Positions 19,004 to 28,435 of a stretch of 64,000 bases of DNA are shown in pieces; the stretch's first letter is position 1; every line of letters starts with the position of its first letter. The notes beneath the pieces are model-generated. The model made no database searches. It was not told the DNA's origin and saw only the letters and a list, made by a program, of their open reading frames with translations. Position numbers and translations under genes: made by a program. This DNA comes from CAIWKO01 sp964469155 (lineage in GTDB: Bacteria > Bacteroidota > Bacteroidia > Bacteroidales > CAIWKO01). The DNA lies in contig CAYXXU010000009.1 in assembly GCA_964469155.1 (NCBI GenBank), forward strand, positions 1 to 64,000, read 5' to 3'.

Positions 19004-19486
19004 AATCATTTACCTTATTGAAATCATTGATGTTAATAATTCTTAAGAAGCATGTTTAATTTAATGATGTGTGAATACTAGATACGTTTATTCTTAAGTC
19101 CCTAAAAATAATATCAAAAATCACTAATAGAGAATAGTATTGATTTGAAAACATACAATACCGATGATATAAGAATGACAATTATTAATATTGTTTTAAA
19201 AGCAAGTGAATTTTAAACAAATTATAACATTATTCTTTATTTATATGAATGGCAGTCATGAAAATATATAAAGAGAATAAAAACCACATATCAACAGCTC
19301 TACATTATTATACAGGTTGTTTGATAAAAACTTAATAAAATAATTTAGAATAAAAAGATATTATTATAAGATTTCTTTTATCAGGATATGAAAAAGACAA
19401 ATTAAGAGAATATGAATAATATTGTATGAGCATAGTGCGCAATTTGTAATAATTCATAATTTAATAAAAAATAGTTAACAGCATAA
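19004..19486. other. AT-rich intergenic region with one possible tiny ORF
   Basis: 482 bases between two B12 radical SAM genes without a convincing gene. The best short frame is 19258-19335 (ATG to TAA, 25 residues, 'MKIYKENKNHISTALHYYTG' then 'CLIKT'). It has one Cys and no ribosome-binding site that I can recognise. As radical SAM enzymes often modify small peptides I record it, but nothing else supports it. Confidence 0.3.
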
Positions 19487-20929
19487 ATGAAAACGTATAT
19501 AATAAAAGATACATTTTGCTTATTTGTCGCTCCTAAATTCAATGCTGGGAAAGCTAATTTATTGATGATGATTCGTGAGAAGGATCCACCACTGAACCTT
19601 GCTATGCTAGCCAGCTGGATAAGGACTAAAGGAAGCAAGACTGCAATTCTTGATTGTGATATTGATGCCCATAATTACTCCATTTTTAAAAGAAAAATAA
19701 ATTATTTTCGGAAAAAGTATCCATTAGAAAAATTTTATATTGGGTTTTATGTTTGTACTCCGACGGCTTATGAGTGTTATCATTTAGCAAAAATTGTGAA
19801 GGATTGCATTCCGGAAAGCATCCTTATTGCCGGAGGGCCACATGCTACTTTTTTACCGGAGGAAGTGTTAAATAGCTCCCCTATGGATATTGTTGTAATA
19901 GGAGAAGGCGAAATTACACTTGAGGAAATATTGTTACAGCGCGATCTAAATGATGTAAATGGCATTGCATTTCTCAATCCAAAAAACAAAAAGGAAATCA
20001 TAAAAACAAAGCCCAGAGAAAGATTTACTAATCTGGATATTTTGCCAATTCCTGCTTATGATTTATTAAATATTAAAAAATACCGATCGCCAATTGGTGC
20101 TTTCAAACGACTTCCTTCCTTTTTAGTTAGCTTCTCTAGAGGGTGTCCTAATTATTGTTTTTTTTGTACAAAAACATTAGGTACGAGTTTTTTTCAAAAA
20201 TCTGCCGTAAAAATGTTTGAAGAAATAAAATACCTTAAAGTAAATTTTGGAATTATCGACTTTGTTATTGTTGACGACACATTTACTGCAGATCGTGAGA
20301 ATGTACTGCGATTTTGTAATATTTTACTGCAAACAAATATGAATATTACCTGGCATTGTTATACACGGGCAAATAATATCGATACCGAATTATTAGTAGA
20401 AATGAAAAGAGCCGGATGCCACCAGCTAATGTTTGGTATTGAATCTTTTGATGACGATGTCCTAGAAAAAGTAAATAAAGGAATTAACTCCAGCATTGCA
20501 ATCGAAGCAATTCAGAAAACACAGGCAACAGGTATTTCATGCAGACTTTCAATGATGGTGGGTAATATTGGTGATACCCCAAAAACATTAAACCACAGCA
20601 TCGATGAAATAATAAGATTAAAACCTGATTTTATTAATATTTTAATAGCTACCCCTGGCCCTGGCACACCTTTTTTTTCCTGGGCAGACAAAAACGGCAG
20701 GATAATTACTAAAGATTGGGATAAATATACCGGAGGAACAGCAGTTGTAAAACTTGACGACATTTCAATTAATGAAATAAATAAATATTATAAAAGATTC
20801 TGGATAAAATTTTATTTTCATCCTAGGATAATTCTGAGGCATTTGCTCAAGATCACTAATAGATATCAATTAAAGAATTTCCTTGTTGCAATTACTAGAA
20901 TTTTAAAATTTTTGATTTATAGACACTAA
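19487..20929 (+). CDS. B12-binding-domain radical SAM enzyme, third type
   Basis: 480 residues. The N-terminal cobalamin domain has 'REKDPPLNLAMLASWIRTKG', 'IAGGPHATFLPEEVL' (115-128) and 'VVIGEGEITLEEIL', all standard for the class. The radical SAM triad is C220-x3-C224-x2-C227 in 'SRGCPNYCFFC'; 'VIVDDTFTADRENV' and 'LMFGIESFDDDVLEKVNKG' follow. It is closer to the general B12 radical SAM methyltransferase pattern than the pair at 12166/17642. It converges with the minus-strand gene at 20934, with four bases between the stops. Confidence 0.88.
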   Translation: MKTYIIKDTFCLFVAPKFNAGKANLLMMIREKDPPLNLAMLASWIRTKGSKTAILDCDIDAHNYSIFKRKINYFRKKYPLEKFYIGFYVCTPTAYECYHLAKIVKDCIPESILIAGGPHATFLPEEVLNSSPMDIVVIGEGEITLEEILLQRDLNDVNGIAFLNPKNKKEIIKTKPRERFTNLDILPIPAYDLLNIKKYRSPIGAFKRLPSFLVSFSRGCPNYCFFCTKTLGTSFFQKSAVKMFEEIKYLKVNFGIIDFVIVDDTFTADRENVLRFCNILLQTNMNITWHCYTRANNIDTELLVEMKRAGCHQLMFGIESFDDDVLEKVNKGINSSIAIEAIQKTQATGISCRLSMMVGNIGDTPKTLNHSIDEIIRLKPDFINILIATPGPGTPFFSWADKNGRIITKDWDKYTGGTAVVKLDDISINEINKYYKRFWIKFYFHPRIILRHLLKITNRYQLKNFLVAITRILKFLIYRH

Positions 20930-20933
20930 TAAA

Positions 20934-21833
20934 TTATTTTTTTAAAAGGAAAACCAATGGGCTTAAATTTGCTTCTGCAAAATGTCCACAATTTTGACAA
21001 TCTAAATTTTTACAACTCAAGCGTTCTTCTAATTGGGAATTAAAGTGTTTTACAGCTTGTTTCCAATAGCATGGTTTGTTTTTATGATCTTCTTTTTGAA
21101 ACCATTGTATTGCACTATTGCTCATAAGAAAGTGAGCAGGGTACTTTCTTTTCAAACGATACATCTCAGAAATGATTTTATTTCGCAGATCAGAATGAAC
21201 AAAGAAGGGGTCCTTTTCAGGATTTACCGGAGAAGGAGTATAGATATCACAGGATACGCCAAGCATATTATTTTGAATAGCCAATTCAACCACTGATTCC
21301 ATCTGATTCCAGTTTTGTGGTGTAACAGTCATACTAATTACCACCCTCCTGTCATTTTTATAGTTTAATAGCACTTTTTCATATGTGCCGGAACCTCTGA
21401 TATTATCATGCGTCTCCCTATTACCATCAATGGATACAAATATTTTTTGATTATAAAATTCACCTATTTTAATGGTGCCATTTGAACAGATATCTATAAA
21501 TTCGAAATGTTTAGAGGCTTCTGATATAATATCCTGTCTCAAGGCCGGTTCACCTCCTATTAACAAAACCCTTCTTATGCCCTGAGCTTTTAGTTTCAAA
21601 AATTCAGATTTCCAACGTTCAATCGGAAGATCCGAAAAGTTTAACTGATTTTTAAAATTAAAATGATAACAATGTTCACAATTTAAATTACATTTATCTG
21701 TTATGTCGAATTCGGCAATATAAATTGTGCCAAAAATCAATCTTTTTAGTTCATAAAAAAATATCTTTCCGAATCGAATTAGCTTTTGCGACATACTCCC
21801 CGGCCATTGTCTTGAAAAATAAAAAAATTCCAT
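20934..21833 (-). CDS. Short radical SAM protein next to UbiA
   Basis: 299 residues with C48-x3-C52-x2-C55 in 'DKCNLNCEHC', 'LIGGEPALRQDI' and 'VSIDGNRETHDNIRGSGTYEKV', all good radical SAM core motifs. The C-terminus has 'CKNLDCQNCGH', a three-cysteine group that could bind a second cluster, but it is far shorter than a full SPASM domain. It is 17 bases downstream of the UbiA-like gene on the same strand, so the pair is probably an operon. A radical modification of a prenylated product is a reasonable but unproved idea. Confidence 0.82.
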   Translation of the reverse strand: MEFFYFSRQWPGSMSQKLIRFGKIFFYELKRLIFGTIYIAEFDITDKCNLNCEHCYHFNFKNQLNFSDLPIERWKSEFLKLKAQGIRRVLLIGGEPALRQDIISEASKHFEFIDICSNGTIKIGEFYNQKIFVSIDGNRETHDNIRGSGTYEKVLLNYKNDRRVVISMTVTPQNWNQMESVVELAIQNNMLGVSCDIYTPSPVNPEKDPFFVHSDLRNKIISEMYRLKRKYPAHFLMSNSAIQWFQKEDHKNKPCYWKQAVKHFNSQLEERLSCKNLDCQNCGHFAEANLSPLVFLLKK

Positions 21834-21850
21834 TTTCTGTATTTTGGTAT

Positions 21851-22702
21851 TTATATCCTGCTTAATAGAATGATTAATCCACCAATTCCATAAAAAATTC
21901 TGTATATTAACCTGTATCGTGTCCTCTCTTTAATATTATTAATTTTTTTCCTGAAAAATAGCCATACCATAAGCTGAAGAACAAAGGCAAGGATAAAACA
22001 CAAAAATTCTATAAATGAAACAATTTTTATATAGAAAAGAAAAGACCAATATATAGCAGCTATCGTAAAAATAAGAATAACGATGTCCTGAGATAATCTG
22101 AACCCCATAAAAATTGCTCCGGTTTTCAGACCTGATTCTTTATCAGGCTCATAATCTATTATTTCATGAAATAAATGGCCGGCTGCAAAAATAAGTGAAA
22201 AATAGATAGAAATTAAAACTGCTTTTTGATCAATTGAAACAAATAGCGAATATATCATTAAAAAATGCAAGATCTCAGCAGTAAAATGCAATAGAGTTCC
22301 AATAAAGGGCTTATGTTTAAATCCCCATTCAGGAAAAGAATAAAGCATCCAAATAAAATATATAAGTAGGGCGAAAATGCCGGTATTCAAGTTGAGAAAA
22401 AAACCAAAAAAAGCTGCAAAAATGATAAATATAATAGATGAAAACAGATATTGTTTTTTATTTAAGGCCATATGATCAAGTCTATCATTCAATACATCAT
22501 AGCCAAATCCACCAAATGCGTTATAGGCGTATATAGACAATATGAGCATAATGGATAAAAAGAATGCTAATATAAATAATATTATATTGTCTGTATTAAT
22601 GGCATGTGTCGCAAATACGCCACCGATGAGAAAAAAGCCACTCATTGCTATGGATTCACCAACCCGAAGCGATTTGATATATTGATGCAGTAACCGTTTC
22701 AA
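21851..22702 (-). CDS. UbiA-family prenyltransferase
   Basis: 283 residues with about eight or nine membrane segments. The two Asp-rich, Mg/diphosphate-binding motifs of the superfamily are present: 'NDRLDHMALNK' near residue 72 and 'IDYEPDKESGLKTGA' near 186. UbiA enzymes attach a polyprenyl chain to an aromatic, sugar-phosphate or lipid acceptor in the membrane. The acceptor cannot be read here, and neither UbiD-like nor quinone genes are nearby, which argues against quinone synthesis. The start is a TTG; an IPP isomerase gene in the same cluster (45914) fits a need for prenyl donor. Confidence 0.82.
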   Translation of the reverse strand: MKRLLHQYIKSLRVGESIAMSGFFLIGGVFATHAINTDNIILFILAFFLSIMLILSIYAYNAFGGFGYDVLNDRLDHMALNKKQYLFSSIIFIIFAAFFGFFLNLNTGIFALLIYFIWMLYSFPEWGFKHKPFIGTLLHFTAEILHFLMIYSLFVSIDQKAVLISIYFSLIFAAGHLFHEIIDYEPDKESGLKTGAIFMGFRLSQDIVILIFTIAAIYWSFLFYIKIVSFIEFLCFILAFVLQLMVWLFFRKKINNIKERTRYRLIYRIFYGIGGLIILLSRI

Positions 22703-22978
22703 ATTTCTCTAAACTCTTATCATTATTCATAAAAATCAAAAGTACGAATTTTGTTAAATCAAAAGTACTATTAATTGGTCTTGGTATTGACCACTTAAGA
22801 AATATTTTATAGAATTTGAGTGGCTTGCTTAGTAAAATTCTTACTTAAAGGGAACTAAGAAGAAATGTAAAACGAAAAAAAATTCATGAATCCACCAGAT
22901 TGTTAAAGGAAAATGCAAATTTATGAAAAACAAGAAGAATGTAATATCTTTGCAAAGAATAACTAATAAATACAGTTT

Positions 22979-23569
22979 ATGGTAATTGCTGGTGCCGGTG
23001 CCGCAGGAAAGGAGACTTTTAGGGTTCTTACCCATAATTTAAAGAATAAGGTTTAGATATTTTTTTATGATGATGATGAAAATGCCCCGAATGTATTTTT
23101 TGATAAAATCAGGGTAATTAAGGATAAAGGAGAATTGAAAAAACAATTATTAAGTGATCCGTTTTTTTGTGTTGCTATCGGAAATTCGCGGATGCGGGAA
23201 AAGGTTTATTGTAATTTGATGAAATGGGGAGGGCAGCCTGTGAATATTATCTCGCCCAATGCATTTTGTTTATCCCTGATAGAAAATAACGGTACCATTA
23301 TTCAGCCGGGAGTTGCATTGTCATTTGATGTAACCATTGGCACATCATGCATGATACATGTCAATAGTACTATAGGGCATAAAACAAAAATAGGAAATTT
23401 TGTTAACATCAGCCCGTTGGTTTCAATAATAGGTCCAATAACAATCAGTGACCACTGTTTTATTGGTGCAGGCTCTGTAATATTGCCCAATATTAACATT
23501 GGCAAACAGGTTATTATTTCTGCCGGAATTGTTGTTAACCGGAATCTGAGTGATTATGAAACGTTTTAA
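22979..23569 (+). pseudogene. PglD/NeuD-like acyltransferase interrupted by an amber codon
   Basis: The ATG at 22979 starts 'MVIAGAGAAGKETFRVLTHN', the N-terminal Rossmann motif of sugar O/N-acyltransferases. Codon 26 is TAG (23054-23056). The same frame then continues 'IFFYDDDENAPNVFF' through the left-handed beta-helix hexapeptides ('GTIIQPGVALSFDVTIG', 'IGAGSVILPNINIG') to the stop at 23567-23569. One base change is enough to explain the loss. Downstream re-initiation at a TTG (23135) would lack the N-terminal domain. An intact paralogue lies at 26675, so the function need not be lost. I call it a recent pseudogene; amber suppression or a sequencing error cannot be excluded. Confidence 0.8.
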
Positions 23570-23854
23570 CTTATAGTCTCATTTTCAAATCACTAAATCG
23601 GGATCGACCTCACGACACTTCTTATGGGACAGGCTGTTAAGATATGCCCACGCACCTTTTTTTCTGCGAAAAAAATCAGTTTTGACAGCCAAGTCTTATC
23701 CATTCACATTTTGAATTTATTGAAAATTACGCATTGTAAAAGAACAGCCAATTTAAATGTTTTATTCTACTTTTTCGAAGTATTCAAATTTGGGATAATT
23801 GGAAACCACCGATTGCAAAATGAAATCCGAGTTAAATGTTTTACTTTACTTTTT

Positions 23855-25303
23855 TTATGTATTGGAATCCAGTTTAAATTCAACGTTTTGGGTGAGTTCT
23901 GATAATAGAGAATTAAACCCCATAATTGTTAAATGATCTGATATTGTATCCGCATCATTGTTCACAAATTCCTGTCTCATTAAATCATTGTTTTGGGAAG
24001 ATAAAATTTGCTTTAGTAGGGAGCCCGTGAATAACATATCGGGTATTTTATCCAATACATGATTAACTTTAGTAATTAGTTCCGGATGATTATTTGTATT
24101 TGAAAACAATTGTATCAGTTGCTCATAAACAGGGGTTTTAAAATTTTTAGACAATCCCTGAGATTCTGTTGATTGTTTATTGAAGAATTTAATAATAATC
24201 TTATACCAGGAACTGTATAACTCAATTAGAGCTTTATATTTCTCAATGTTATTATTTTTGCCAGAACTCACAAAATCATTAAACACAAATTGATCGTACA
24301 GTATAATAATATTATTAAGTTCGTCTGGTGATAGCGACCATAAGGCCAAATTCCAAGGTTTTAAAACAATATTGTAAGAAAAATTCCAGTTTTCGCGATT
24401 ACAGGCATCCACAATCCGGGGGATTTCCATGGCATTGATTTGCATGGGGCATGTGGTAATAGTGAATTGTGTCCCCATGGATCTGCAATAATCCGAAAAT
24501 TTTGCGATATTTCCCATGGTTTTTTCAAAATTTGCTCCAACCCTTATTTTTTCGTAAACCTCCCTTGTAAAACTGTCAATAGAAACCGTAATATTAAAAC
24601 GTCCACTGTTCAACAAATCCTGAACACGTTTGTTATATATCGTGCCATTTGTGGTTATATAGATGTCCATTTCAGGGTTGGTGCTGACCATTTTCTCCCA
24701 CAAACCATAATAGGTATTTATTAAGAATGGTTCTCCTCCGGTGAAAACAGCACCTTTTAAATATGGAATAAATTCGTCAAGTTGTTGGATAAATTGTTCG
24801 TCATATTGAAACTGATTTTCTCCGGATTGTATGTTTTTGTTTTTTTGAATGGTTGAAGAGAGACTAGCGTCGCACATGATACAGGCCAGATTGCATGTGT
24901 TATCAATAGAAAAATCCATAAAAACCGGGTAGCCTGATTTTAATGGTGCGTAATGATCGAATGACAAGGCATTTACATTGGAGAAGTTGTGATTATAAAA
25001 ATTTGAATTGCAAAAATTACATGAGGCAGGGGCTTTGAAATCTGACATCTGTTTTCTCATAAGCTGTAATTCTTCGCCAAACCAAATCTGTTTAAGGCTC
25101 CTTTCTTTCAATGAAAAGAAATCGAAATGATGACAACAAACCTGAACGTTTCCATTGCGGTGAAAGCGCAGTGAAGTGAACGGTGCCCAACAAAAAGCGC
25201 CATGTTTGTTTGCCGGACGAATTGAGTTATAATCGGAAATCAAATTCTTTTTAAATTTGTCCTTGGGAGATTTACGGGGAAAATGATTTGAAAATAACTT
25301 CAT
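23855..25303 (-). CDS. N-terminal Twitch/SPASM-like radical SAM protein (outlier 2)
   Basis: 482 residues from the ATG at 25303; a TTG at 25381 would add a hydrophobic stretch that the relatives lack. The Twitch part comes first: C38 in 'FCWAPF', C56-C57 in 'VCCHH', 'RSLKQIW', C95-x2-C98. The radical SAM triad is C137, C141, C144 ('CNLACIMC'), then 'TGGEPF', 'ITTNGTIYN' and 'SIDSFTREVYEKIR'. The motif 'LALWSLSPDEL' precedes a helical tail. It is separated from the main array and on the opposite strand, yet keeps every motif, so it probably acts in the same pathway. Confidence 0.88.
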   Translation of the reverse strand: MKLFSNHFPRKSPKDKFKKNLISDYNSIRPANKHGAFCWAPFTSLRFHRNGNVQVCCHHFDFFSLKERSLKQIWFGEELQLMRKQMSDFKAPASCNFCNSNFYNHNFSNVNALSFDHYAPLKSGYPVFMDFSIDNTCNLACIMCDASLSSTIQKNKNIQSGENQFQYDEQFIQQLDEFIPYLKGAVFTGGEPFLINTYYGLWEKMVSTNPEMDIYITTNGTIYNKRVQDLLNSGRFNITVSIDSFTREVYEKIRVGANFEKTMGNIAKFSDYCRSMGTQFTITTCPMQINAMEIPRIVDACNRENWNFSYNIVLKPWNLALWSLSPDELNNIIILYDQFVFNDFVSSGKNNNIEKYKALIELYSSWYKIIIKFFNKQSTESQGLSKNFKTPVYEQLIQLFSNTNNHPELITKVNHVLDKIPDMLFTGSLLKQILSSQNNDLMRQEFVNNDADTISDHLTIMGFNSLLSELTQNVEFKLDSNT

Positions 25304-25568
25304 ATTATTATACTCCAAATGGAATAATGTATTAATTAATCTCCCAAAATGGAAGGATAAATACAAAGGTATAAAAAACAATTGTCACTCTACTTTTTCC
25401 CCTTGTAACCGATTTCTTATCAGAAATAAAATTGGACGAAAACACATCGTCACCTTCAATAAAAAACATTTGTTCTCGGCAGAATCATTAATTTTGTGTA
25501 AACAATATTTAATGACTTTCAAAAAATAATTTTTTAAACGAATCAACAGATTATGATAACTGTCTTTT

Positions 25569-26678
25569 ATGAAGTCTGAAACCCCCATTCCATTTATTGA
25601 CATAGGCAGGTTCTATGGTAAACATAAGGAGGCAATAACAGCTATTGGCATTAAGGTATTTTCTTCCGGCAGGTTAATGGATGGTGAAAATACAAAAGCC
25701 TGCGAACTAAAGCTTGCTGAATTATATTCATATACCGATGCTGTAATGACAGGAAGCTGCACCGATGCTTTATACTTTGCGCTTATTGCTAATGGAATTT
25801 CGCCCGGAGATGAGGTCATCATCACTTCATTTTCTTTTATTGGCAGTGTCACACCCATAATAAGAGCCGGAGGCATTCCTGTTTTTGTTGATGTGGATCC
25901 ATTTACCGGGCTGATGAATATTGATAAGCTCGAAACCAAAATCGGCGAAAAAACCAGAGCCATTATTGCTGTGCATATCTACGGACAACTTTTGGATATG
26001 GAAAGGATCAATCAAATTGCCGGAAGACATCATTTGATAGTTGTTGAGGATGCAGCACAATCCATTGGAGCGATACCCGATTATGATAAATCAAAAAAAT
26101 CAGAATGCATTTGTATTAGTTTTGATCCGACAAAAGTTGTACATGCAATTGGCAGCGGAGGTGCTGTAATATGTGATAAAAATGAGGTTGCAGAAAGGAT
26201 CAGAGAGATACGGTATCACGGCAAAAGCGGAAAGGATTTTCTCATTAATGGTTTCAATTCAAGAATAAGTGAGCATCAGGCTGCTCTAATATTATATCAG
26301 TTAAATCTACTTGATAGCCTGATCGAAGAGAGGAAAAGAATTGCCAAGAGATATATTGGGCTTTTGTCAGATTTGGATCAAATCTCCCTCCCGAAATCTA
26401 ATTCATTAACTAATTTTCACAAATTTGTCATTCAATCTCCAGAAAGGGACAATCTGAAACAATATTTATCTGATTGTGGAATCCAAACTATGATACATTA
26501 TCAATCTCCATTATTTGAATATTCTGTGGTTAAAAATGCTTTATATAAAGCAGATGGAATAATTTTAACACCGATTTTTTGTTTAAAAGTTTTATCGTTA
26601 CCGATGTATAACTACATGACAGATGATGATATTGAATATATTTGTGAAAGTATTAAATTCTTTTATTTGGCAAAATGA
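25569..26678 (+). CDS. DegT/DnrJ/EryC1/StrS-type aminotransferase
   Basis: 369 residues. PLP-enzyme motifs: 'GSCTDALYFAL' binds the cofactor phosphate, 'VVEDAAQSIGA' has the Asp that contacts the pyridine N, and 'SFDPTKVVHAIGSGGAV' carries the probable Schiff-base Lys. The family converts nucleotide-linked keto sugars into amino sugars. It overlaps the following PglD-like acyltransferase by four bases (ATGA), the usual partner that acylates the new amine. No sugar 4,6-dehydratase is in the window, so the keto sugar must come from elsewhere or the substrate is not a standard sugar. Confidence 0.88.
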   Translation: MKSETPIPFIDIGRFYGKHKEAITAIGIKVFSSGRLMDGENTKACELKLAELYSYTDAVMTGSCTDALYFALIANGISPGDEVIITSFSFIGSVTPIIRAGGIPVFVDVDPFTGLMNIDKLETKIGEKTRAIIAVHIYGQLLDMERINQIAGRHHLIVVEDAAQSIGAIPDYDKSKKSECICISFDPTKVVHAIGSGGAVICDKNEVAERIREIRYHGKSGKDFLINGFNSRISEHQAALILYQLNLLDSLIEERKRIAKRYIGLLSDLDQISLPKSNSLTNFHKFVIQSPERDNLKQYLSDCGIQTMIHYQSPLFEYSVVKNALYKADGIILTPIFCLKVLSLPMYNYMTDDDIEYICESIKFFYLAK

Positions 26679-27274
26679 TAATTATAGGGGCAGGAAACTT
26701 AGGCAAACATGTTTTGGATCAATTGATACTAGACCATTATACAGATGAAATATTTTTTTTTGATGAAAACATTTCGCCTGGAAAAAAAATTTATTCTATC
26801 TATCCCGTAATCACGAATTTTGAAACTCTTTTGGAACATTTTTCCAAGCATGGGAAAACTTTTATCGCAGCAATTGGTCACCCGCGAAAACGAAAGAACA
26901 TTTTCGAAAAAATTGTTTCCCTTGGTGGGGTCCCTTCAACCATGGTTTCATCAAGAGTTGCCGTTTTTTCAGGGTTTTCAAAAATTGGAAAAGGGAGCGT
27001 CGTTCAACCAGGTTGTGCCGTTTCGCATAATGTTGCCATTGGGAAATCAGTTATAATCCATGCGGGAACCCTTATCGGACATGATGTAAAAATTTCTGAC
27101 TTTACATCAATAGGATCAAATGTAAACATATTAAAAAATGTCGCTATCGGGAAGCTGTGTAATATTAATCCCAATGTTCTGATATTAAATGACATTAAAA
27201 TAGGGAACAATGTTTATGTTGGACCCGGAGTGACAATTAATCATAATCTGGAGGATAACTCAACATTAGTTTAA
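26675..27274 (+). CDS. PglD/NeuD-like sugar acyltransferase
   Basis: 199 residues. The N-terminal Rossmann-like part 'MIIIGAGNLGKHVLDQLI' is followed by left-handed beta-helix hexapeptide repeats: 'GSVVQPGCAVSHNVAIG', 'IIHAGTLIGHDVKI', 'CNINPNVLILNDIKIG', 'YVGPGVTINHN'. The His of 'LIGHD' is in the expected active-site position. The enzymes transfer an acetyl or other acyl group from CoA to an amino sugar. It is translationally coupled to the aminotransferase. Its stop overlaps the stop region of the convergent radical SAM gene by four bases. It is a paralogue of the broken gene at 22979. Confidence 0.88.
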   Translation: MIIIGAGNLGKHVLDQLILDHYTDEIFFFDENISPGKKIYSIYPVITNFETLLEHFSKHGKTFIAAIGHPRKRKNIFEKIVSLGGVPSTMVSSRVAVFSGFSKIGKGSVVQPGCAVSHNVAIGKSVIIHAGTLIGHDVKISDFTSIGSNVNILKNVAIGKLCNINPNVLILNDIKIGNNVYVGPGVTINHNLEDNSTLV

Positions 27275-28383
27275 CTGGTTTTAAACAAGTTTCCAAAACG
27301 TGTCATTCTGTGATAATTTTTAAAATTTTTTCCTGTTTCTTTCTCTATAGATAAAATTTCTGATTCACTTATTTCGTCTATAAAACAGGTGGGGTCTTCG
27401 GCAAATACATCGCCTGATTGATAATAAGCCATAACCCGGCATCCACCACAGGTATAATTATATCTGCATTTTCCGCATTTTCCCCCAAGGTTTCCGCGTT
27501 GTATGATGTTTTTAAATAAATCACTTTCGAAAAGAATATTCTTAAGAGAGGTCTTTTGGATGTTTCCGCCAGAAATATGATCAAGCAAAAGCGGACAGGG
27601 TGCTACCTCGCCTTCAGCGTTAATTCCATAAAATGAACCGACCCAACAACCCACAGATGGGTTAGTGGGAACAATTGAGTTCTTTTCATCCTGGCCAGTA
27701 GCAGTTTTATATGTTGTTTGTGAAAGAAAAAAGGGGGTATAGCTGACATATCCTCTAAAGTACTTTCTTAAAACAGGATGTATTATAGTTTTCATTGTCT
27801 CTTTGTCGAACATTTGCTCCTTACAATATTTATTTCGTGGGGAAAATGGAATTCTGTTATATGCTATACCCAATTTATCGATAGATTCAATAGTTTCCCC
27901 AAAAGTATCAGCATTAAACTTTCCAACCGTGACGCAAAGATTCATTGTAATATAGTATTCTTCCAAAAGATTAATAAGCGATAGAATTTTTTCAGCTTCA
28001 TAATCTCTTGTCTCCTTGTTTTTATCACTAAAATCATTTATTCCCAGTGATATAAGAAGGTTTTCACCAGTAATTGTTTTTATTTTTTCAATTGTTTTTC
28101 GATTTAAAGTTGTTCCATTTGAAACAATTGAAAGTTTAAATCCTATTTTATTTGCCTCGTCCAGTATATCAAGCGCATCTTTTCTCAATAAAAATTCACC
28201 ACCAGAAAGGTCAAGTTGTCTGGTTCCCAATTCCCATGCGGGTTCAAAGATTTTCTTAATAATTATATTAATAGAAAGATCGGGATTGTTTTTTTTTATA
28301 TTAGATGACGTTGAACAACTTGGACAAGAGAGGTTGCAGTTTCTTGTCGCTTCAAAATAGAGTGTATGGTAGAGAGAAAGCAT
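27271..28383 (-). CDS. Radical SAM/SPASM protein
   Basis: 370 residues with a classical order: radical SAM core first (C16-x3-C20-x2-C23 in 'TRNCNLSCPSC', 'LDLSGGEFLLR', 'SIVSNGTTLNR'), then a C-terminal SPASM domain ('GCWVGSFYGINAEGEVAPCPLL', 'GNIQKTSLKNIL', 'GKCGKCRYNYTCGGC'). SPASM enzymes bind extra Fe-S clusters and mostly modify peptides, sometimes sugars. Here the glycine in the usual GGEP is followed by 'EFL', a minor deviation. It is transcribed divergently from the acyl-carrier module, with only 52 bases between the two starts. Confidence 0.87.
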   Translation of the reverse strand: MLSLYHTLYFEATRNCNLSCPSCSTSSNIKKNNPDLSINIIIKKIFEPAWELGTRQLDLSGGEFLLRKDALDILDEANKIGFKLSIVSNGTTLNRKTIEKIKTITGENLLISLGINDFSDKNKETRDYEAEKILSLINLLEEYYITMNLCVTVGKFNADTFGETIESIDKLGIAYNRIPFSPRNKYCKEQMFDKETMKTIIHPVLRKYFRGYVSYTPFFLSQTTYKTATGQDEKNSIVPTNPSVGCWVGSFYGINAEGEVAPCPLLLDHISGGNIQKTSLKNILFESDLFKNIIQRGNLGGKCGKCRYNYTCGGCRVMAYYQSGDVFAEDPTCFIDEISESEILSIEKETGKNFKNYHRMTRFGNLFKTS

Positions 28384-28410
28384 TTTTCAACAAAATTACG
28401 AAAATTTAAT

Positions 28411-28418
28411 TATATTTG
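28411..28418 (+). promoter_or_regulatory. Candidate -7 box (TATATTTG) for the long plus-strand operon
   Basis: TATATTTG fits the TAnnTTTG Bacteroidota -7 consensus and lies 18 bases upstream of the FabL-like start, between two divergent genes. A -33 TTTG is not evident. If real, it would be the promoter of the operon that reaches into the radical SAM array. Confidence 0.4.
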
Positions 28419-28435
28419 CCAGAGATTAATTATGT

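Noticed and set aside
22841..23035. 64-codon minus-strand frame
   Set aside because: It covers the start of the broken PglD-like gene on the opposite strand; Phe/Leu-rich translation is typical of antisense AT-rich DNA.
25304..25381. TTG-initiated N-terminal extension of the radical SAM gene at 23855
   Set aside because: It would add 26 residues of hydrophobic sequence absent from paralogues; the ATG at 25303 gives a normal N-terminus.
25385..25603. 72-codon minus-strand frame
   Set aside because: It overlaps the DegT start on the other strand and shows no family motif; it is probably just the AT-rich promoter region.
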